NCBI GenBank assembly: GCA_031400715.1
Contig: JANNQK010000031.1
Coordinates: 1-26,678 of the forward strand
Source of the DNA: VFMC01 sp031400715
GTDB lineage: Bacteria; Actinomycetota; Acidimicrobiia; Acidimicrobiales; Ilumatobacteraceae
DNA: 26,678 nt
Direction: 5' to 3'
A program made the position numbers and the translations under genes. Shown here one piece after another: positions 7,183 to 14,540 of the stretch. The first letter of the stretch is position 1. Every line of letters begins with the position of its first letter. Under the pieces are notes generated by a model, which had not been told where the DNA came from, ran no database searches, and saw only the letters and a list, made by a program, of their open reading frames with translations.

Positions 7183-8055
7183 TCAACGCGCGTGGTCGGC
7201 CAACGGGAAGATGCTCGGCCACGAGGCGGCCTCGGTGAGCAGAGCGTCACGGTCGTCGGGTGACATCGGCTGGTGGTGGGCGGCAGCGTCGAGGACGGCG
7301 GGCAGGATCGTGAGGTCGCCAGGTGTGCAGAACGCGTGCACACCCGGTGTGGAGAGCGTGAAGTCGATGGCACGCTGCAGCCGCGGTCCGTCGGTGAAGG
7401 GTTCGTACCACGGACTCGCTGTCTTCTCCCGATCTCCCCATGGTTGCCAGGCACCGGCCTTGATGGCCATCACCGCCACATCTCGGCGCGCACATTCGTC
7501 GAGCAGCGCTGCCAGGTCGGAGGCGTACTGAGGGTCGGCCACCGCTCGCGGATACACGGGCAGCATGACCGAGTCGAGGTCGTACCGCTTCACCGCTGTG
7601 AGCTGGGCCGCAGCCGTGCCGAGATCGTGCCCGGTGATGCCGACGAAGCGTGTGAGTCCCTCGTCGCGAGCCCGCAGGATGGTCTCGAACGCATCAGCGC
7701 GAGTGTCGAGATCGTCGAGACTCACCACGCCGTGCACCTGGTACAGATCGAATGCCGTACATCCCAGCCGGTCGAGCGATCGCTCGAGGTCGGCTCGCAC
7801 GCCGTCGGGGTTCTTGCGACCCGTCTTCTCACCGACGAACAACCGGTCGCGATTCGCGGCGATGTGCGGTCCGGCGACGATCTCGGCCTGCCCGTACGCC
7901 GGTGCGATGTCCACGTGGTTCACGCCGGCGTCGAGCGCCTGTTGGAACGCCAGTGCCGTCGAGTCGGCGTCGCTGTTCCAGAACATCGCACCGCCGAGGA
8001 TCGCACAGGACGACAGATGTTCGGTGCGGCCGAGCCGCCGTGTGTGGAGTGCCAT
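7183..8055 (-). CDS. Aldo/keto reductase
   Basis: A 290-residue TIM-barrel NADPH-dependent oxidoreductase. The catalytic tetrad is visible as Asp49 (VDIAPAYG), Tyr54, Lys77 (VGEKTGRK) and His108 (LYQVHGV). The body has the alternating strand/helix pattern of the family, with ITGHDLG and the late STPGVHAFCTPGD loop that would bind the cofactor phosphate. It resembles the aldo/keto reductases related to L-glyceraldehyde 3-phosphate reductase more than the sugar reductases, but the substrate cannot be told. The ATG at 8055 begins at the typical first strand (TRRLGRTEHLSSCAILGGAMF). TAGTGT ends 6 nt upstream. It lies between WS/DGAT and the channel gene, each apparently with its own promoter or start signal. 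Confidence 0.93.
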   Translation of the reverse strand: MALHTRRLGRTEHLSSCAILGGAMFWNSDADSTALAFQQALDAGVNHVDIAPAYGQAEIVAGPHIAANRDRLFVGEKTGRKNPDGVRADLERSLDRLGCTAFDLYQVHGVVSLDDLDTRADAFETILRARDEGLTRFVGITGHDLGTAAAQLTAVKRYDLDSVMLPVYPRAVADPQYASDLAALLDECARRDVAVMAIKAGAWQPWGDREKTASPWYEPFTDGPRLQRAIDFTLSTPGVHAFCTPGDLTILPAVLDAAAHHQPMSPDDRDALLTEAASWPSIFPLADHAR

Positions 8056-8061
8056 GGGTTG

Positions 8062-8067
8062 ACACTA
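8062..8067 (-). promoter_or_regulatory. -10 box of the aldo/keto reductase gene
   Basis: TAGTGT on the minus strand, 6 nt before the ATG at 8055. No Shine-Dalgarno sequence is present. Confidence 0.5.
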
Positions 8068-8097
8068 GATCGCGAGTCGAGGTGAGTCCGGCGGCGA

Positions 8098-9078
8098 TCA
8101 GGGGCGACGCCGGAGGTACACGAACCAGTACGCCACGCCGACGAGCAGCGAACCGCCGATCACGTTGCCGGCGATCACCGGGAGCAGGTTGTGGGTGAGC
8201 GCGTGCCCCCACGAGAGCTGGTCGGACATCGGCAGGGCCGCCGACGTGGCGCGGTCGCGGTGCAGGATCGCGACCGGCAGGAGGTACATGTTCGCCACGC
8301 TGTGCTCGAAGCCGCCGGCCACGAACGCGCTGACGGGCAGGATCACGACCAGCACTCGATCGGTGACCGATCGGGCCGACAACGTCATCCACACCGCGAG
8401 GCACACGAGCACGTTGGCGATCACGCCCGATGTGATCGCCTCGCCGACGTCGAGCGATGTCTTGGCGATCCCGATCTCCACCGCTCGGTGGCCGATGGCT
8501 CCGCCCGAGCCGTCGAGTGCACCTGACCACACCACCAACACCGCCAGACCGGCCGCCCCCACCGCATTCCCCACCAGCACGATGGCCCAGTTCCGCATGA
8601 GCGAGCGCAGGCGCACGCGCCGGCTCGCGACCGCCATCACCAACAGAGCGTTGCCGGTGAACAGCTCGGCGCCGCCCACCACCACCAGGATCAGCCCGAG
8701 GGAGAACACGACGCCACCCAGCACGCGTGACACCGCGAACGACAGGTCGGGATCGGAGGTTGCCACCGTTGCATACATCGCTCCGAAACCGATGAACGCG
8801 CCGGCCAGGATCGAGAGCGCGACCAGTCGGTCGATGGGCAGGCCGGCCTTGATGACACCGATGTCTTCGGCGCGGCGGGCCATGGCAGCGGGCAGCAGCG
8901 CATCCATGCCCGACGGCACCGGGCCGACCTGGCCGGACTCCGGTTCGGCACCTCCTGTCTGCGATGGTGCCGTCGATGGTGGCGTCGATGGTGGCGTCGA
9001 TGGTGGCGTCGATGGTGGCGTCGATGGTGGCGTCGATGGTGGCGTCGATGGAGTCGACGCCACCGGGTGATCGTCCAC
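8098..9078 (-). CDS. Formate/nitrite transporter (FNT) family channel with Pro/Ser/Thr repeat tail
   Basis: A 326-residue membrane protein with six predicted helices. FNT signatures are GGAELFTGNALL (135-146) and GFEHSVANMYLLP (256-268); His259 aligns with the central gating His of FocA. The family passes formate, nitrite or hydrosulfide and similar weak-acid anions; the sequence does not fix which. Residues 8-38 are a run of TPPS units encoded by a 12-bp tandem repeat and are not part of the FNT fold; normal FNT proteins are about 270 residues, which is the length from Met58 on. The GTG at 9078 is taken because it lies 7 nt after the stop of the PPOX gene, as expected in an operon, and the repeat stays in frame; Met58 (8907) has no Shine-Dalgarno sequence but remains an alternative. 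Confidence 0.88.
   Translation of the reverse strand: MDDHPVASTPSTPPSTPPSTPPSTPPSTPPSTPPSTAPSQTGGAEPESGQVGPVPSGMDALLPAAMARRAEDIGVIKAGLPIDRLVALSILAGAFIGFGAMYATVATSDPDLSFAVSRVLGGVVFSLGLILVVVGGAELFTGNALLVMAVASRRVRLRSLMRNWAIVLVGNAVGAAGLAVLVVWSGALDGSGGAIGHRAVEIGIAKTSLDVGEAITSGVIANVLVCLAVWMTLSARSVTDRVLVVILPVSAFVAGGFEHSVANMYLLPVAILHRDRATSAALPMSDQLSWGHALTHNLLPVIAGNVIGGSLLVGVAYWFVYLRRRP
8975..9046. repeat. 12-bp in-frame tandem repeat, six perfect copies
   Basis: The unit GATGGTGGCGTC (plus strand) occurs six times without change, flanked by one diverged copy at 8963-8974. On the minus strand it encodes repeated TPPS in the N-terminal tail of the FNT channel. Since the unit is a multiple of three, gain or loss of copies changes tail length without shifting the frame. 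Confidence 0.95.
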
Positions 9079-9085
9079 GGCCGGC

Positions 9086-9574
9086 TCAGAGCGGATCGTC
9101 GAGCGACGGCGTGCCGGCGAGCGGCCAGGCGCTGTGATCGGTGACGTGGAAGCGCCGACCCGACACCTCTTCGGCGACGATGCGCACGAAGTCGAACTTC
9201 GGTGACGCGTTCCACGGGAACAACGGCAACCGCTCGACGCGGTCCTTGTCGAGCCAGCCCTCGATCTGTTCGGCGACGCCCTTCACGACGACGCTCCATG
9301 CTTCGCCCGCGGCGGCGTCATACCCGTCGATCTCGAACGCGACGCCGTACCCCAGCACCGCGGCGGCGAGCTTGGTGCCGGCCGATGTGCGGAACACGAT
9401 CTCGTCGTCGTCGACCACGTAGTTGATGGGGAAGATGTCCGGATGGTTGGCGATCGAGACGGCGAGGCGGCCCACTTCATGGTCGCGCAGCAGCTGCCAG
9501 CAGTCATCGAGGCTCAGGATCAGAGTGCCCGCGTACGGGTCGAATGTGGTCTCGCTGGCTCCAGTGACATCCAT
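9086..9574 (-). CDS. Pyridoxamine 5'-phosphate oxidase-like flavin-binding protein
   Basis: A 162-residue split-barrel protein of the PPOX/NimA-like superfamily (FMN- or deazaflavin-binding). The pattern LSLDDCWQLLRDHEVGRLAV, IFPINYVVDDDEIVFRT, a Gly/Lys flavin-phosphate segment (SAGTKLAAA) and VAFEIDGYDAAAGEAWSVVVKGVAE is typical of these small oxidoreductases. It probably reduces or oxidises a small molecule with a bound flavin; the substrate is unknown. The start is fixed by GGAGGAACG directly before the ATG at 9574, one of the few strong Shine-Dalgarno sites in the window. The FNT channel gene follows after 7 nt, so the pair is an operon. Confidence 0.88.
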   Translation of the reverse strand: MDVTGASETTFDPYAGTLILSLDDCWQLLRDHEVGRLAVSIANHPDIFPINYVVDDDEIVFRTSAGTKLAAAVLGYGVAFEIDGYDAAAGEAWSVVVKGVAEQIEGWLDKDRVERLPLFPWNASPKFDFVRIVAEEVSGRRFHVTDHSAWPLAGTPSLDDPL

Positions 9575-9798
9575 CGTTCCTCCAGTGCTGATCGAGTGCC
9601 TTGCTGCCCTCGGTGTGCTTTGGGTGGCTGTCGGCGCTTCGGGTGCTTCGGGTGATGCGGGTGATGCGGGTTGTCGTCGGCATCGGTCCCCCTGCGTCAT
9701 CGTGCGCCTCGGGGCGGTTCCGTATCAGGGGACGAGGGGGCGTGGTTCAGGGACCTCCGGCCCTTGCCAACCGCGACGCTGCACCACCGCGATGCTGC
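9575..9798. promoter_or_regulatory. Divergent control region with 9-bp direct repeats (9636-9671)
   Basis: A gene-free stretch of about 220 bp separates the PPOX gene (-) from the hydrolase gene (+). It holds four head-to-tail 9-mers: GCTTCGGGT twice, then GATGCGGGT twice (9636-9671), lying 60-100 bp upstream of the PPOX start. This is a candidate site for a regulator. Nothing else is recognisable. Confidence 0.35.
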
Positions 9799-9804
9799 GA
9801 TACT
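9799..9804 (+). promoter_or_regulatory. -10 box of the MBL-fold hydrolase gene
   Basis: GATACT ends 6 nt before the ATG at 9811. No Shine-Dalgarno sequence is present, so the mRNA is probably leaderless. Confidence 0.5.
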
Positions 9805-9810
9805 GCGACG

Positions 9811-10788
9811 ATGAGCGCCTCCGACCGCCCCGCACATCTCGGATACGAGCTCGGACTGCACGAGCTCGGCGACAGCTGCCATGCCTATCTGCAGCCCGAC
9901 GGTGGGTGGGGCTGGAGCAATGCCGGTCTGGTCGTCGGCGATGGCGTGTCGTTGCTGGTCGACACGCTGTTCGACCTGCACCTCACACGGGCGATGCTCG
10001 ACTCGATGGCGGCGGTCACCCGGTCGGCGCCGATCGGCACGCTGGTCAACACGCACGCCAACGGCGATCACTGCTACGGGAACCAACTGGTCGATCGCGC
10101 CGAGATCATCGCGACGGTTGCGACCGCACACGAGATGACCGACGTGCCTCCGGCGATGCTCGCTGCGCTGAACAACGCGCCGGGCGAGGTGGGCGATCTG
10201 TTCCGATCGTTCTTCGGGGCGTTCGACTTCGCGGACATCGAGCTGAAGCTTCCGACGCGCACGTTCGAGAAGCGACTCGATCTCGAGGTGGGTGGCCGTG
10301 CGATCGAACTGATCGAAGTCGGCCCGGCGCACACTGCCGGCGATGCCATCGTGATCGTGCCCGATGCCAAGGTGGCCTACACCGGTGACATCCTGTTCAT
10401 CGGCGGCACGCCGATCGTGTGGGCCGGTCCCCTGTCGAACTGGGTCGCGGCCTGCGACCTCATGTTGGGCATGGACATCGAGACCGTGGTGCCCGGCCAC
10501 GGGCCCATCACCGACAAGGGCGGGATCGCGCAGGTGCGCGACTACCTCGCGTTCGTGGATGGCGAGGCCACCGCCCGCCAGCATGCGGGCATCGATGCGT
10601 GGGACGCAGCGCAGGAGATCGCGCGTGAGATCGGGGCGAACCCGTCGTTCGACCACTTGGGTGAGTTCGGGCGCATCGCGGTCAACGTCGAGACGGTGTA
10701 TCGCAGTCTCGACCCTGCGCACACCACGCCCGACGTGGTGGAGCAGTTCCGACGCATGGCCAGGATCGAGGCCGGTGCACACGGCTGA
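9811..10788 (+). CDS. Metallo-beta-lactamase-fold hydrolase
   Basis: A 325-residue MBL-superfamily protein. The metal motif is THANGDHCYG (His82, Asn84, Asp86, His87), with Asn where the family usually has the second His of HxHxDH. Further metal ligands are His174 (GPAHTAGD), Asp193 (YTGDILF) and His230 (VVPGHGP). The Asn variant is known in a subgroup of MBL hydrolases, so activity is likely but the substrate cannot be predicted. The last 95 residues are a helical extension that may complete the active site or a dimer interface. The ATG at 9811 follows GATACT by 6 nt. The lycopene cyclase gene follows after about 50 bp on the same strand and may be co-transcribed. Confidence 0.92.
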   Translation: MSASDRPAHLGYELGLHELGDSCHAYLQPDGGWGWSNAGLVVGDGVSLLVDTLFDLHLTRAMLDSMAAVTRSAPIGTLVNTHANGDHCYGNQLVDRAEIIATVATAHEMTDVPPAMLAALNNAPGEVGDLFRSFFGAFDFADIELKLPTRTFEKRLDLEVGGRAIELIEVGPAHTAGDAIVIVPDAKVAYTGDILFIGGTPIVWAGPLSNWVAACDLMLGMDIETVVPGHGPITDKGGIAQVRDYLAFVDGEATARQHAGIDAWDAAQEIAREIGANPSFDHLGEFGRIAVNVETVYRSLDPAHTTPDVVEQFRRMARIEAGAHG

Positions 10789-10839
10789 GGCGGCGCTCGC
10801 AGGTCCTGCGCGCGTGGAATGTGCACCCGAGCGCAGCCG

Positions 10840-12027
10840 ATGACCGAGCCGTCACACGATCTCGTGGTGGTGGGAGCCGGACCGGCGGCGCTCGCACTCG
10901 CGGCGGCATCCCATCGACGTGGACTCGACGTGCTGGTGGTGGGCCGTGACGATCCGTGGGTGGCCACCTACGGAGCATGGATCGACGAGGTCGGCGACCA
11001 TCGCGACTCGATCGCGATCGAGTCGGCCATCGATGTGGTCACCACTGAGCGTCGTCGATTGGACCGCACATACGGCGTGTTCGACAATCGCCGGCTGCGC
11101 GCCTCGCTCGACCGTGCGCCTCGTTGCACCGACACCGTCGAGGGTGTTCGCCATCATCGGTGGGGCGCCGCGGTGCACACCGAGGGTGGGACGGTGCTTC
11201 GGACGCGGTTGGTCGTCGACGCTGCCGGTGCTGGGGGAGCGGTGCTCGAACGGAGAGCGGGCGACGTCGGTCCGTCGTTCCAGACGGCGTATGGCTTGGT
11301 GCTGGCCGAGCGACCGGACGTGGGTGGTGACGGCGCGGTGCTGATGGACTGGCGGAGTTCCGGCGCACGCACGAGCGCGGGCACTCCCGTGGGTGAGCCG
11401 ACCTTCCTCTACGTGCTCGACCTCGGTGCCGGGCGCTGGCTCGTGGAGGAGACCTCGCTGGCGCGGCGCACACCGATGAGCGCCGCCGAGCTCCGGGCCC
11501 GGCTCGCGGCACGGCTCGGGTTCGACCACACCGATCGTGCCGAATCCGTGGAGCACGTGTCGATCCCGATGCGACCGGGGGTCCCGAACCGTCGCCAGCT
11601 CACCGTGGGATTCGGCGCCGCCGCCGGCTACGTGCACCCTGCCACCGGCTACTCGATCACCGCCTCGTTGAGAGCCGCCGATCGTGTCGCTCAGGCGATC
11701 GCGTCAGCGCTCGCCGGGGATGAAGCTCCCGCAGCGGTGTCGCGGCAGGTGTGGGACTCGGTCTGGCCGGCGTCACAACGCCATGCGCGGATGCTGCATG
11801 ACTACGGGCTCGGTGCGCTCCTGCGGCTCACCGATCGCGACGTCCGAGGGTTCTTCGCGGCCTTCTTCTCCTTGCCCACCGAAGTGTGGTCGCCGTACCT
11901 GCGGGTCGACGCCAGTGGTGCCGAGGTGAGCCGGACGATGCGCGGCGTGTTCAGCCGGGTGCCGTGGCCGCTGCGTCGCCGGTTGATGACGATGAGCCCT
12001 GCATCGCTGGTTCGGTCGTTGCGCTGA
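10840..12027 (+). CDS. Lycopene cyclase (CrtL/CrtY-type FAD/NAD(P)-binding)
   Basis: A 395-residue flavoprotein resembling lycopene beta/epsilon cyclases, which close the ionone ring of linear carotenoids at the membrane. Evidence: N-terminal DLVVVGAGPAALALA Rossmann motif (8-22), FQTAYGLVL (147-155), the MDWR block, FLYVLDL followed by EETSLA (203-208), and GYVHPATGYSI (263-273), which are the conserved blocks of the family. The C-terminal FFAAFFSLPTEVWSPYL segment is also typical. The ATG at 10840 is preferred because the Rossmann strand starts seven residues later; an in-frame ATG at 10819 would add seven residues. No other carotenoid gene lies in the window, so it is a lone pathway gene. 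Its last 77 bp overlap the convergent SURF1 gene. Confidence 0.85.
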   Translation: MTEPSHDLVVVGAGPAALALAAASHRRGLDVLVVGRDDPWVATYGAWIDEVGDHRDSIAIESAIDVVTTERRRLDRTYGVFDNRRLRASLDRAPRCTDTVEGVRHHRWGAAVHTEGGTVLRTRLVVDAAGAGGAVLERRAGDVGPSFQTAYGLVLAERPDVGGDGAVLMDWRSSGARTSAGTPVGEPTFLYVLDLGAGRWLVEETSLARRTPMSAAELRARLAARLGFDHTDRAESVEHVSIPMRPGVPNRRQLTVGFGAAAGYVHPATGYSITASLRAADRVAQAIASALAGDEAPAAVSRQVWDSVWPASQRHARMLHDYGLGALLRLTDRDVRGFFAAFFSLPTEVWSPYLRVDASGAEVSRTMRGVFSRVPWPLRRRLMTMSPASLVRSLR

Positions 12028-12814
12028 CCTCGATCTGATCTCGCTGGAGAAGATCTCCCTGGAGAAGATCTCGCTGATGCTGGAGGATGCTTCGCCGTAC
12101 CGCGAACACCCAACCCACGGCGACACAGATCGAGAAGATCCACCACTGCACCATGTACGACAGGTGGGATCCTTCGCCCAACTCGGGATCGGGGAGCGGG
12201 ATCGGGAGCTCACCTTGATCTGGCTCGGACACGAGGAGGTCGACGTACACCGGCAGCACCGGGCCGGGCAACTGCTCGGCGAGACGCGGGATGTCGACGC
12301 GGAACAGTTCGCTCAGCCTGCCGTCGGCTTCGGTGAGTCCTCCGAGCGATCGCCGCTGCGTGGCGCGCAGGCGGCCGGTCACCTTCACCTCACCCGTCGC
12401 TGGAGGGCGCACGTCCGCTGTGTCGGGCACGAAGCCACGGTTGATGAGCACCAACTGGCCGTCGGCCAGTTGCAACGGCGTCACCACGTTCACTCCGGTG
12501 GCCCCGCCCTGCGATCGGTTGACGATCAGCACCTGTTCGTCGCGGAGGTAGGTGCCGGTGGCCGTGATCGTTCGCCATTGCACATCGGCGGCGACGATGT
12601 CCTGAGGTGAGCCGCCGGGGGCGCCGGCGATGATCGCGTCGATCGGGACGATCGGTTCTGCCGAGCGGTCGCGCACCTCGCTGTTGAACTCACGTCGACT
12701 CTCGAGCCGGTGCTTCTGCCAGAAGCCCAGGTTCGCCATCAGGACGATCATCGCGATCACCAGGAGGTGGAAGGCGATCCACTTCGGCTTGAACAAGAAG
12801 CGGAACCTCGTCAC
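11951..12814 (-). CDS. SURF1-family cytochrome c oxidase assembly protein
   Basis: A 287-residue membrane protein with two helices (about 12-30 and 221-239) enclosing an external domain, the classic SURF1 topology. Recognised blocks are FKPKWIAFHLLV followed by NLGFWQKHRL at the first helix, VLINRGFVP (122-130) and HLSYMVQWWIFS at the second helix. SURF1 helps insert haem a into subunit I of aa3-type oxidases. The GTG at 12814 overlaps the stop of the PhyH-like gene (GTGA). The C-terminal 48 residues are a hydrophilic tail containing a 15-bp DNA repeat (QRDLLQGDLLQRDQ), and the final 25 residues are encoded antisense to the lycopene cyclase gene. No oxidase subunit genes are nearby. Confidence 0.9.
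   Translation of the reverse strand: MTRFRFLFKPKWIAFHLLVIAMIVLMANLGFWQKHRLESRREFNSEVRDRSAEPIVPIDAIIAGAPGGSPQDIVAADVQWRTITATGTYLRDEQVLIVNRSQGGATGVNVVTPLQLADGQLVLINRGFVPDTADVRPPATGEVKVTGRLRATQRRSLGGLTEADGRLSELFRVDIPRLAEQLPGPVLPVYVDLLVSEPDQGELPIPLPDPELGEGSHLSYMVQWWIFSICVAVGWVFAVRRSILQHQRDLLQGDLLQRDQIEVSATTEPAMQGSSSSTGDAAATAPG
12037..12079. repeat. 15-bp tandem repeat in the SURF1 tail
   Basis: GATCTCGCTGGAGAA (12037-12051) is repeated with one change at 12052-12066 and partly at 12067-12079. It lies just past the lycopene cyclase stop and encodes the RDLLQ/GDLLQ repeats of SURF1. Confidence 0.85.
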
Positions 12815-13632
12815 GTGCGATCCCACAGCATCCGGTGATCGGCCTCGGCACCGAAGAGCGCCTGCGACGGGGTGCGTCGGTCGACGTGGCCGATCAGACC
12901 TCGGTAGACACCGAACCCGCACAGCTCCTGCAACTCGGGTGAGAAGGTTCGGACCACCCGGAGTGGCAGCCCGAGCTGTTGGTTCTCCTGTTGGCGGATC
13001 CAGCCGGCGCAGTAGTTCATCGCGATGCCCATGCGGCGTTGGTCGGTCTGGTTCGAGCCGCCGCCGTGCCACAACGAGCCGTGCCACACCAGGATGCTGC
13101 CGGCCGGCATCTCGGCCGGGATGCTGTCGTAGTGCTGGCCGTACACGGGGGAGCGCTCGGCCAGGTGGCTGCCGGGGATGATTCGCGTGGCGCCGTTGGC
13201 CTCGGTGAAGTCGGTGATGGCCCACATGCTGTTGGCGGTGATCGCCTGGTGCGGCTTGGGCAGCGGCATCACCTGATCGTCGGCGTGGATGGGCTGGGCC
13301 ATCTCGCCGGGACCGATGGTGATGCTCGAGAGGCTGCTGATCAACGGGTTGTCGCCCATGAGGTGCCGCATCAAGGGCAGCACCACGGGATGCACCGGGA
13401 TCGGGCGGTACAGCTCCCCGTGGGCGAGCAGGTTGTACACGCGATGGGTGGCCGTGCCCTCGAACCCGTTCGTGCCCGGTCCGATCCGCAGCTCGCTCTC
13501 CAGCCGCAGCACGTCGGCATGCAGCGCCGCAGCGGATTCGGTGTCGAACGCATCGACGACGATGGTGTAGCCGTCGCGGTCGAGATTCGCCTGGTGCGCC
13601 GCACGTGCGGCGTCGTCGAGCGTGGTGCTCAT
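12811..13632 (-). CDS. Phytanoyl-CoA dioxygenase (PhyH) family protein
   Basis: A 273-residue Fe(II)/2-oxoglutarate-dependent oxygenase. The iron triad is readable as His116-x-Asp118 (QPIHADDQ) and His189 (SLWHGGGSN), with Arg199/200 as the 2-oxoglutarate carboxylate ligand. The segment NGATRIIPGSHLAER is the family signature before the second His. PhyH-type enzymes hydroxylate lipids or secondary metabolites; the substrate here is unknown. The ATG at 13632 is set by the start of similarity and by TAGCGT ending 7 nt upstream. The stop overlaps the SURF1 GTG (GTGA), so SURF1 is translated from the same mRNA. Functional linkage of the two is not obvious. Confidence 0.92.
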   Translation of the reverse strand: MSTTLDDAARAAHQANLDRDGYTIVVDAFDTESAAALHADVLRLESELRIGPGTNGFEGTATHRVYNLLAHGELYRPIPVHPVVLPLMRHLMGDNPLISSLSSITIGPGEMAQPIHADDQVMPLPKPHQAITANSMWAITDFTEANGATRIIPGSHLAERSPVYGQHYDSIPAEMPAGSILVWHGSLWHGGGSNQTDQRRMGIAMNYCAGWIRQQENQQLGLPLRVVRTFSPELQELCGFGVYRGLIGHVDRRTPSQALFGAEADHRMLWDRT

Positions 13633-13639
13633 GCAGGCG

Positions 13640-13649
13640 ACGCTACTGT
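13640..13649. promoter_or_regulatory. Overlapping divergent -10 boxes
   Basis: Only 23 bp (13633-13655) separate the two divergent start codons. The minus-strand -10 TAGCGT occupies 13640-13645 (7 nt before the ATG at 13632) and the plus-strand -10 TACTGT occupies 13644-13649 (6 nt before the GTG at 13656). They share two base pairs, and both -35 regions must lie inside the opposite coding sequence. Confidence 0.5.
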
Positions 13650-13655
13650 CGCACC

Positions 13656-14447
13656 GTGTCCGAACAGCAGCCGCTCACCTCCGAGCGTCGGGTGGCACTG
13701 GTCACCGGTGCGGGCAGCGACGGTGGGATCGGGTTCGCTGCGGCACGCCGGCTGACGCGAGCGGGTCTGCACGTTGCGCTCGTCTCGACATCGGATCGCA
13801 TCCATCGACGTGCGGCAGAACTGGTGGTGGAGGGCGGTTCGGCCGAGGGCGCGGTGTGCGACCTCCGTGACGCTGGCGCGGTCGATGCGCTCGTCGCGTC
13901 GCTGGCGTCGGTCGGGAGGATCGAGGTGCTCGTGAACAACGCCGGGATGACGTCGACGGCTGCCGGTGTGGACGCAGCGGCGCTGGTCGAGGAGCTGACG
14001 CTGGCCCAGTGGGACGACACGCTGTCCCGCAACCTCACCACTGCGTTCCTCGTCAGTCGCGCGGTGGTTCCGATGATGCGGGCGAACGGTTACGGGCGGA
14101 TCGTCAACGTCGCATCGACGACGGGGCCGGTGTCGGCGTTCGAGCGGGCAGGCGGGTATGCCGCGGCCAAGGCCGGGATGGTGGGCCTCACCCGGGCGTT
14201 GTCGCTCGAGGTGGCCGCGGCTGGAATCACGGTGAACGCGATCGCTCCCGGGTGGATCGACACGCCGTCGGCCAGCGATGGCGAACGCCGCGCCGGTGCC
14301 GCTTCGCCGCTGGGCCGCAGTGGCACGGCCGACGAGGTGGCCGCAGCGATCGAGTTCCTCGCCTCACGCGATGCCAGCTACATCACGGGCACACTGTTGG
14401 TGGTCGACGGCGGCAATCACGTGGTCGAAGACCTCTCCGATCGCTGA
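13656..14447 (+). CDS. SDR-family oxidoreductase (FabG-like)
   Basis: A 263-residue short-chain dehydrogenase. TGAGSDGGIG (17-26) binds the dinucleotide, NNAG is at 94-97, and the catalytic residues are Ser144 (NVASTTG), Tyr158 and Lys162 (YAAAK). There is one extra residue between Ser and Tyr compared with FabG. The C-terminal ASYITGTLLVVDGG is typical. It could reduce a 3-oxoacyl group or oxidise a secondary alcohol; the substrate is not readable. The GTG at 13656 follows TACTGT by 6 nt, and the Rossmann strand begins about 12 residues later. It is divergent from the PhyH-like gene. Confidence 0.92.
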   Translation: MSEQQPLTSERRVALVTGAGSDGGIGFAAARRLTRAGLHVALVSTSDRIHRRAAELVVEGGSAEGAVCDLRDAGAVDALVASLASVGRIEVLVNNAGMTSTAAGVDAAALVEELTLAQWDDTLSRNLTTAFLVSRAVVPMMRANGYGRIVNVASTTGPVSAFERAGGYAAAKAGMVGLTRALSLEVAAAGITVNAIAPGWIDTPSASDGERRAGAASPLGRSGTADEVAAAIEFLASRDASYITGTLLVVDGGNHVVEDLSDR

Positions 14448-14525
14448 CCCGAACAGGAAACGGCACCGTCGGATCCGTTCGGTCCACCGGCTCGATGCTC
14501 ACCCGGGCCCGACAGTGGCAGCCAG

Positions 14526-14531
14526 TAGCCT
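14526..14531 (+). promoter_or_regulatory. -10 box of the MFS transporter gene
   Basis: TAGCCT ends 9 nt before the ATG at 14541. The 93-bp gap 14448-14540 holds no gene. Confidence 0.4.
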
Positions 14532-14540
14532 CGACGATCC

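Noticed and set aside
8963..9058. 12-bp repeat considered as a CRISPR array or non-coding minisatellite
   Set aside because: There are no spacers, the unit is too short for CRISPR, and it stays in frame within the FNT gene.
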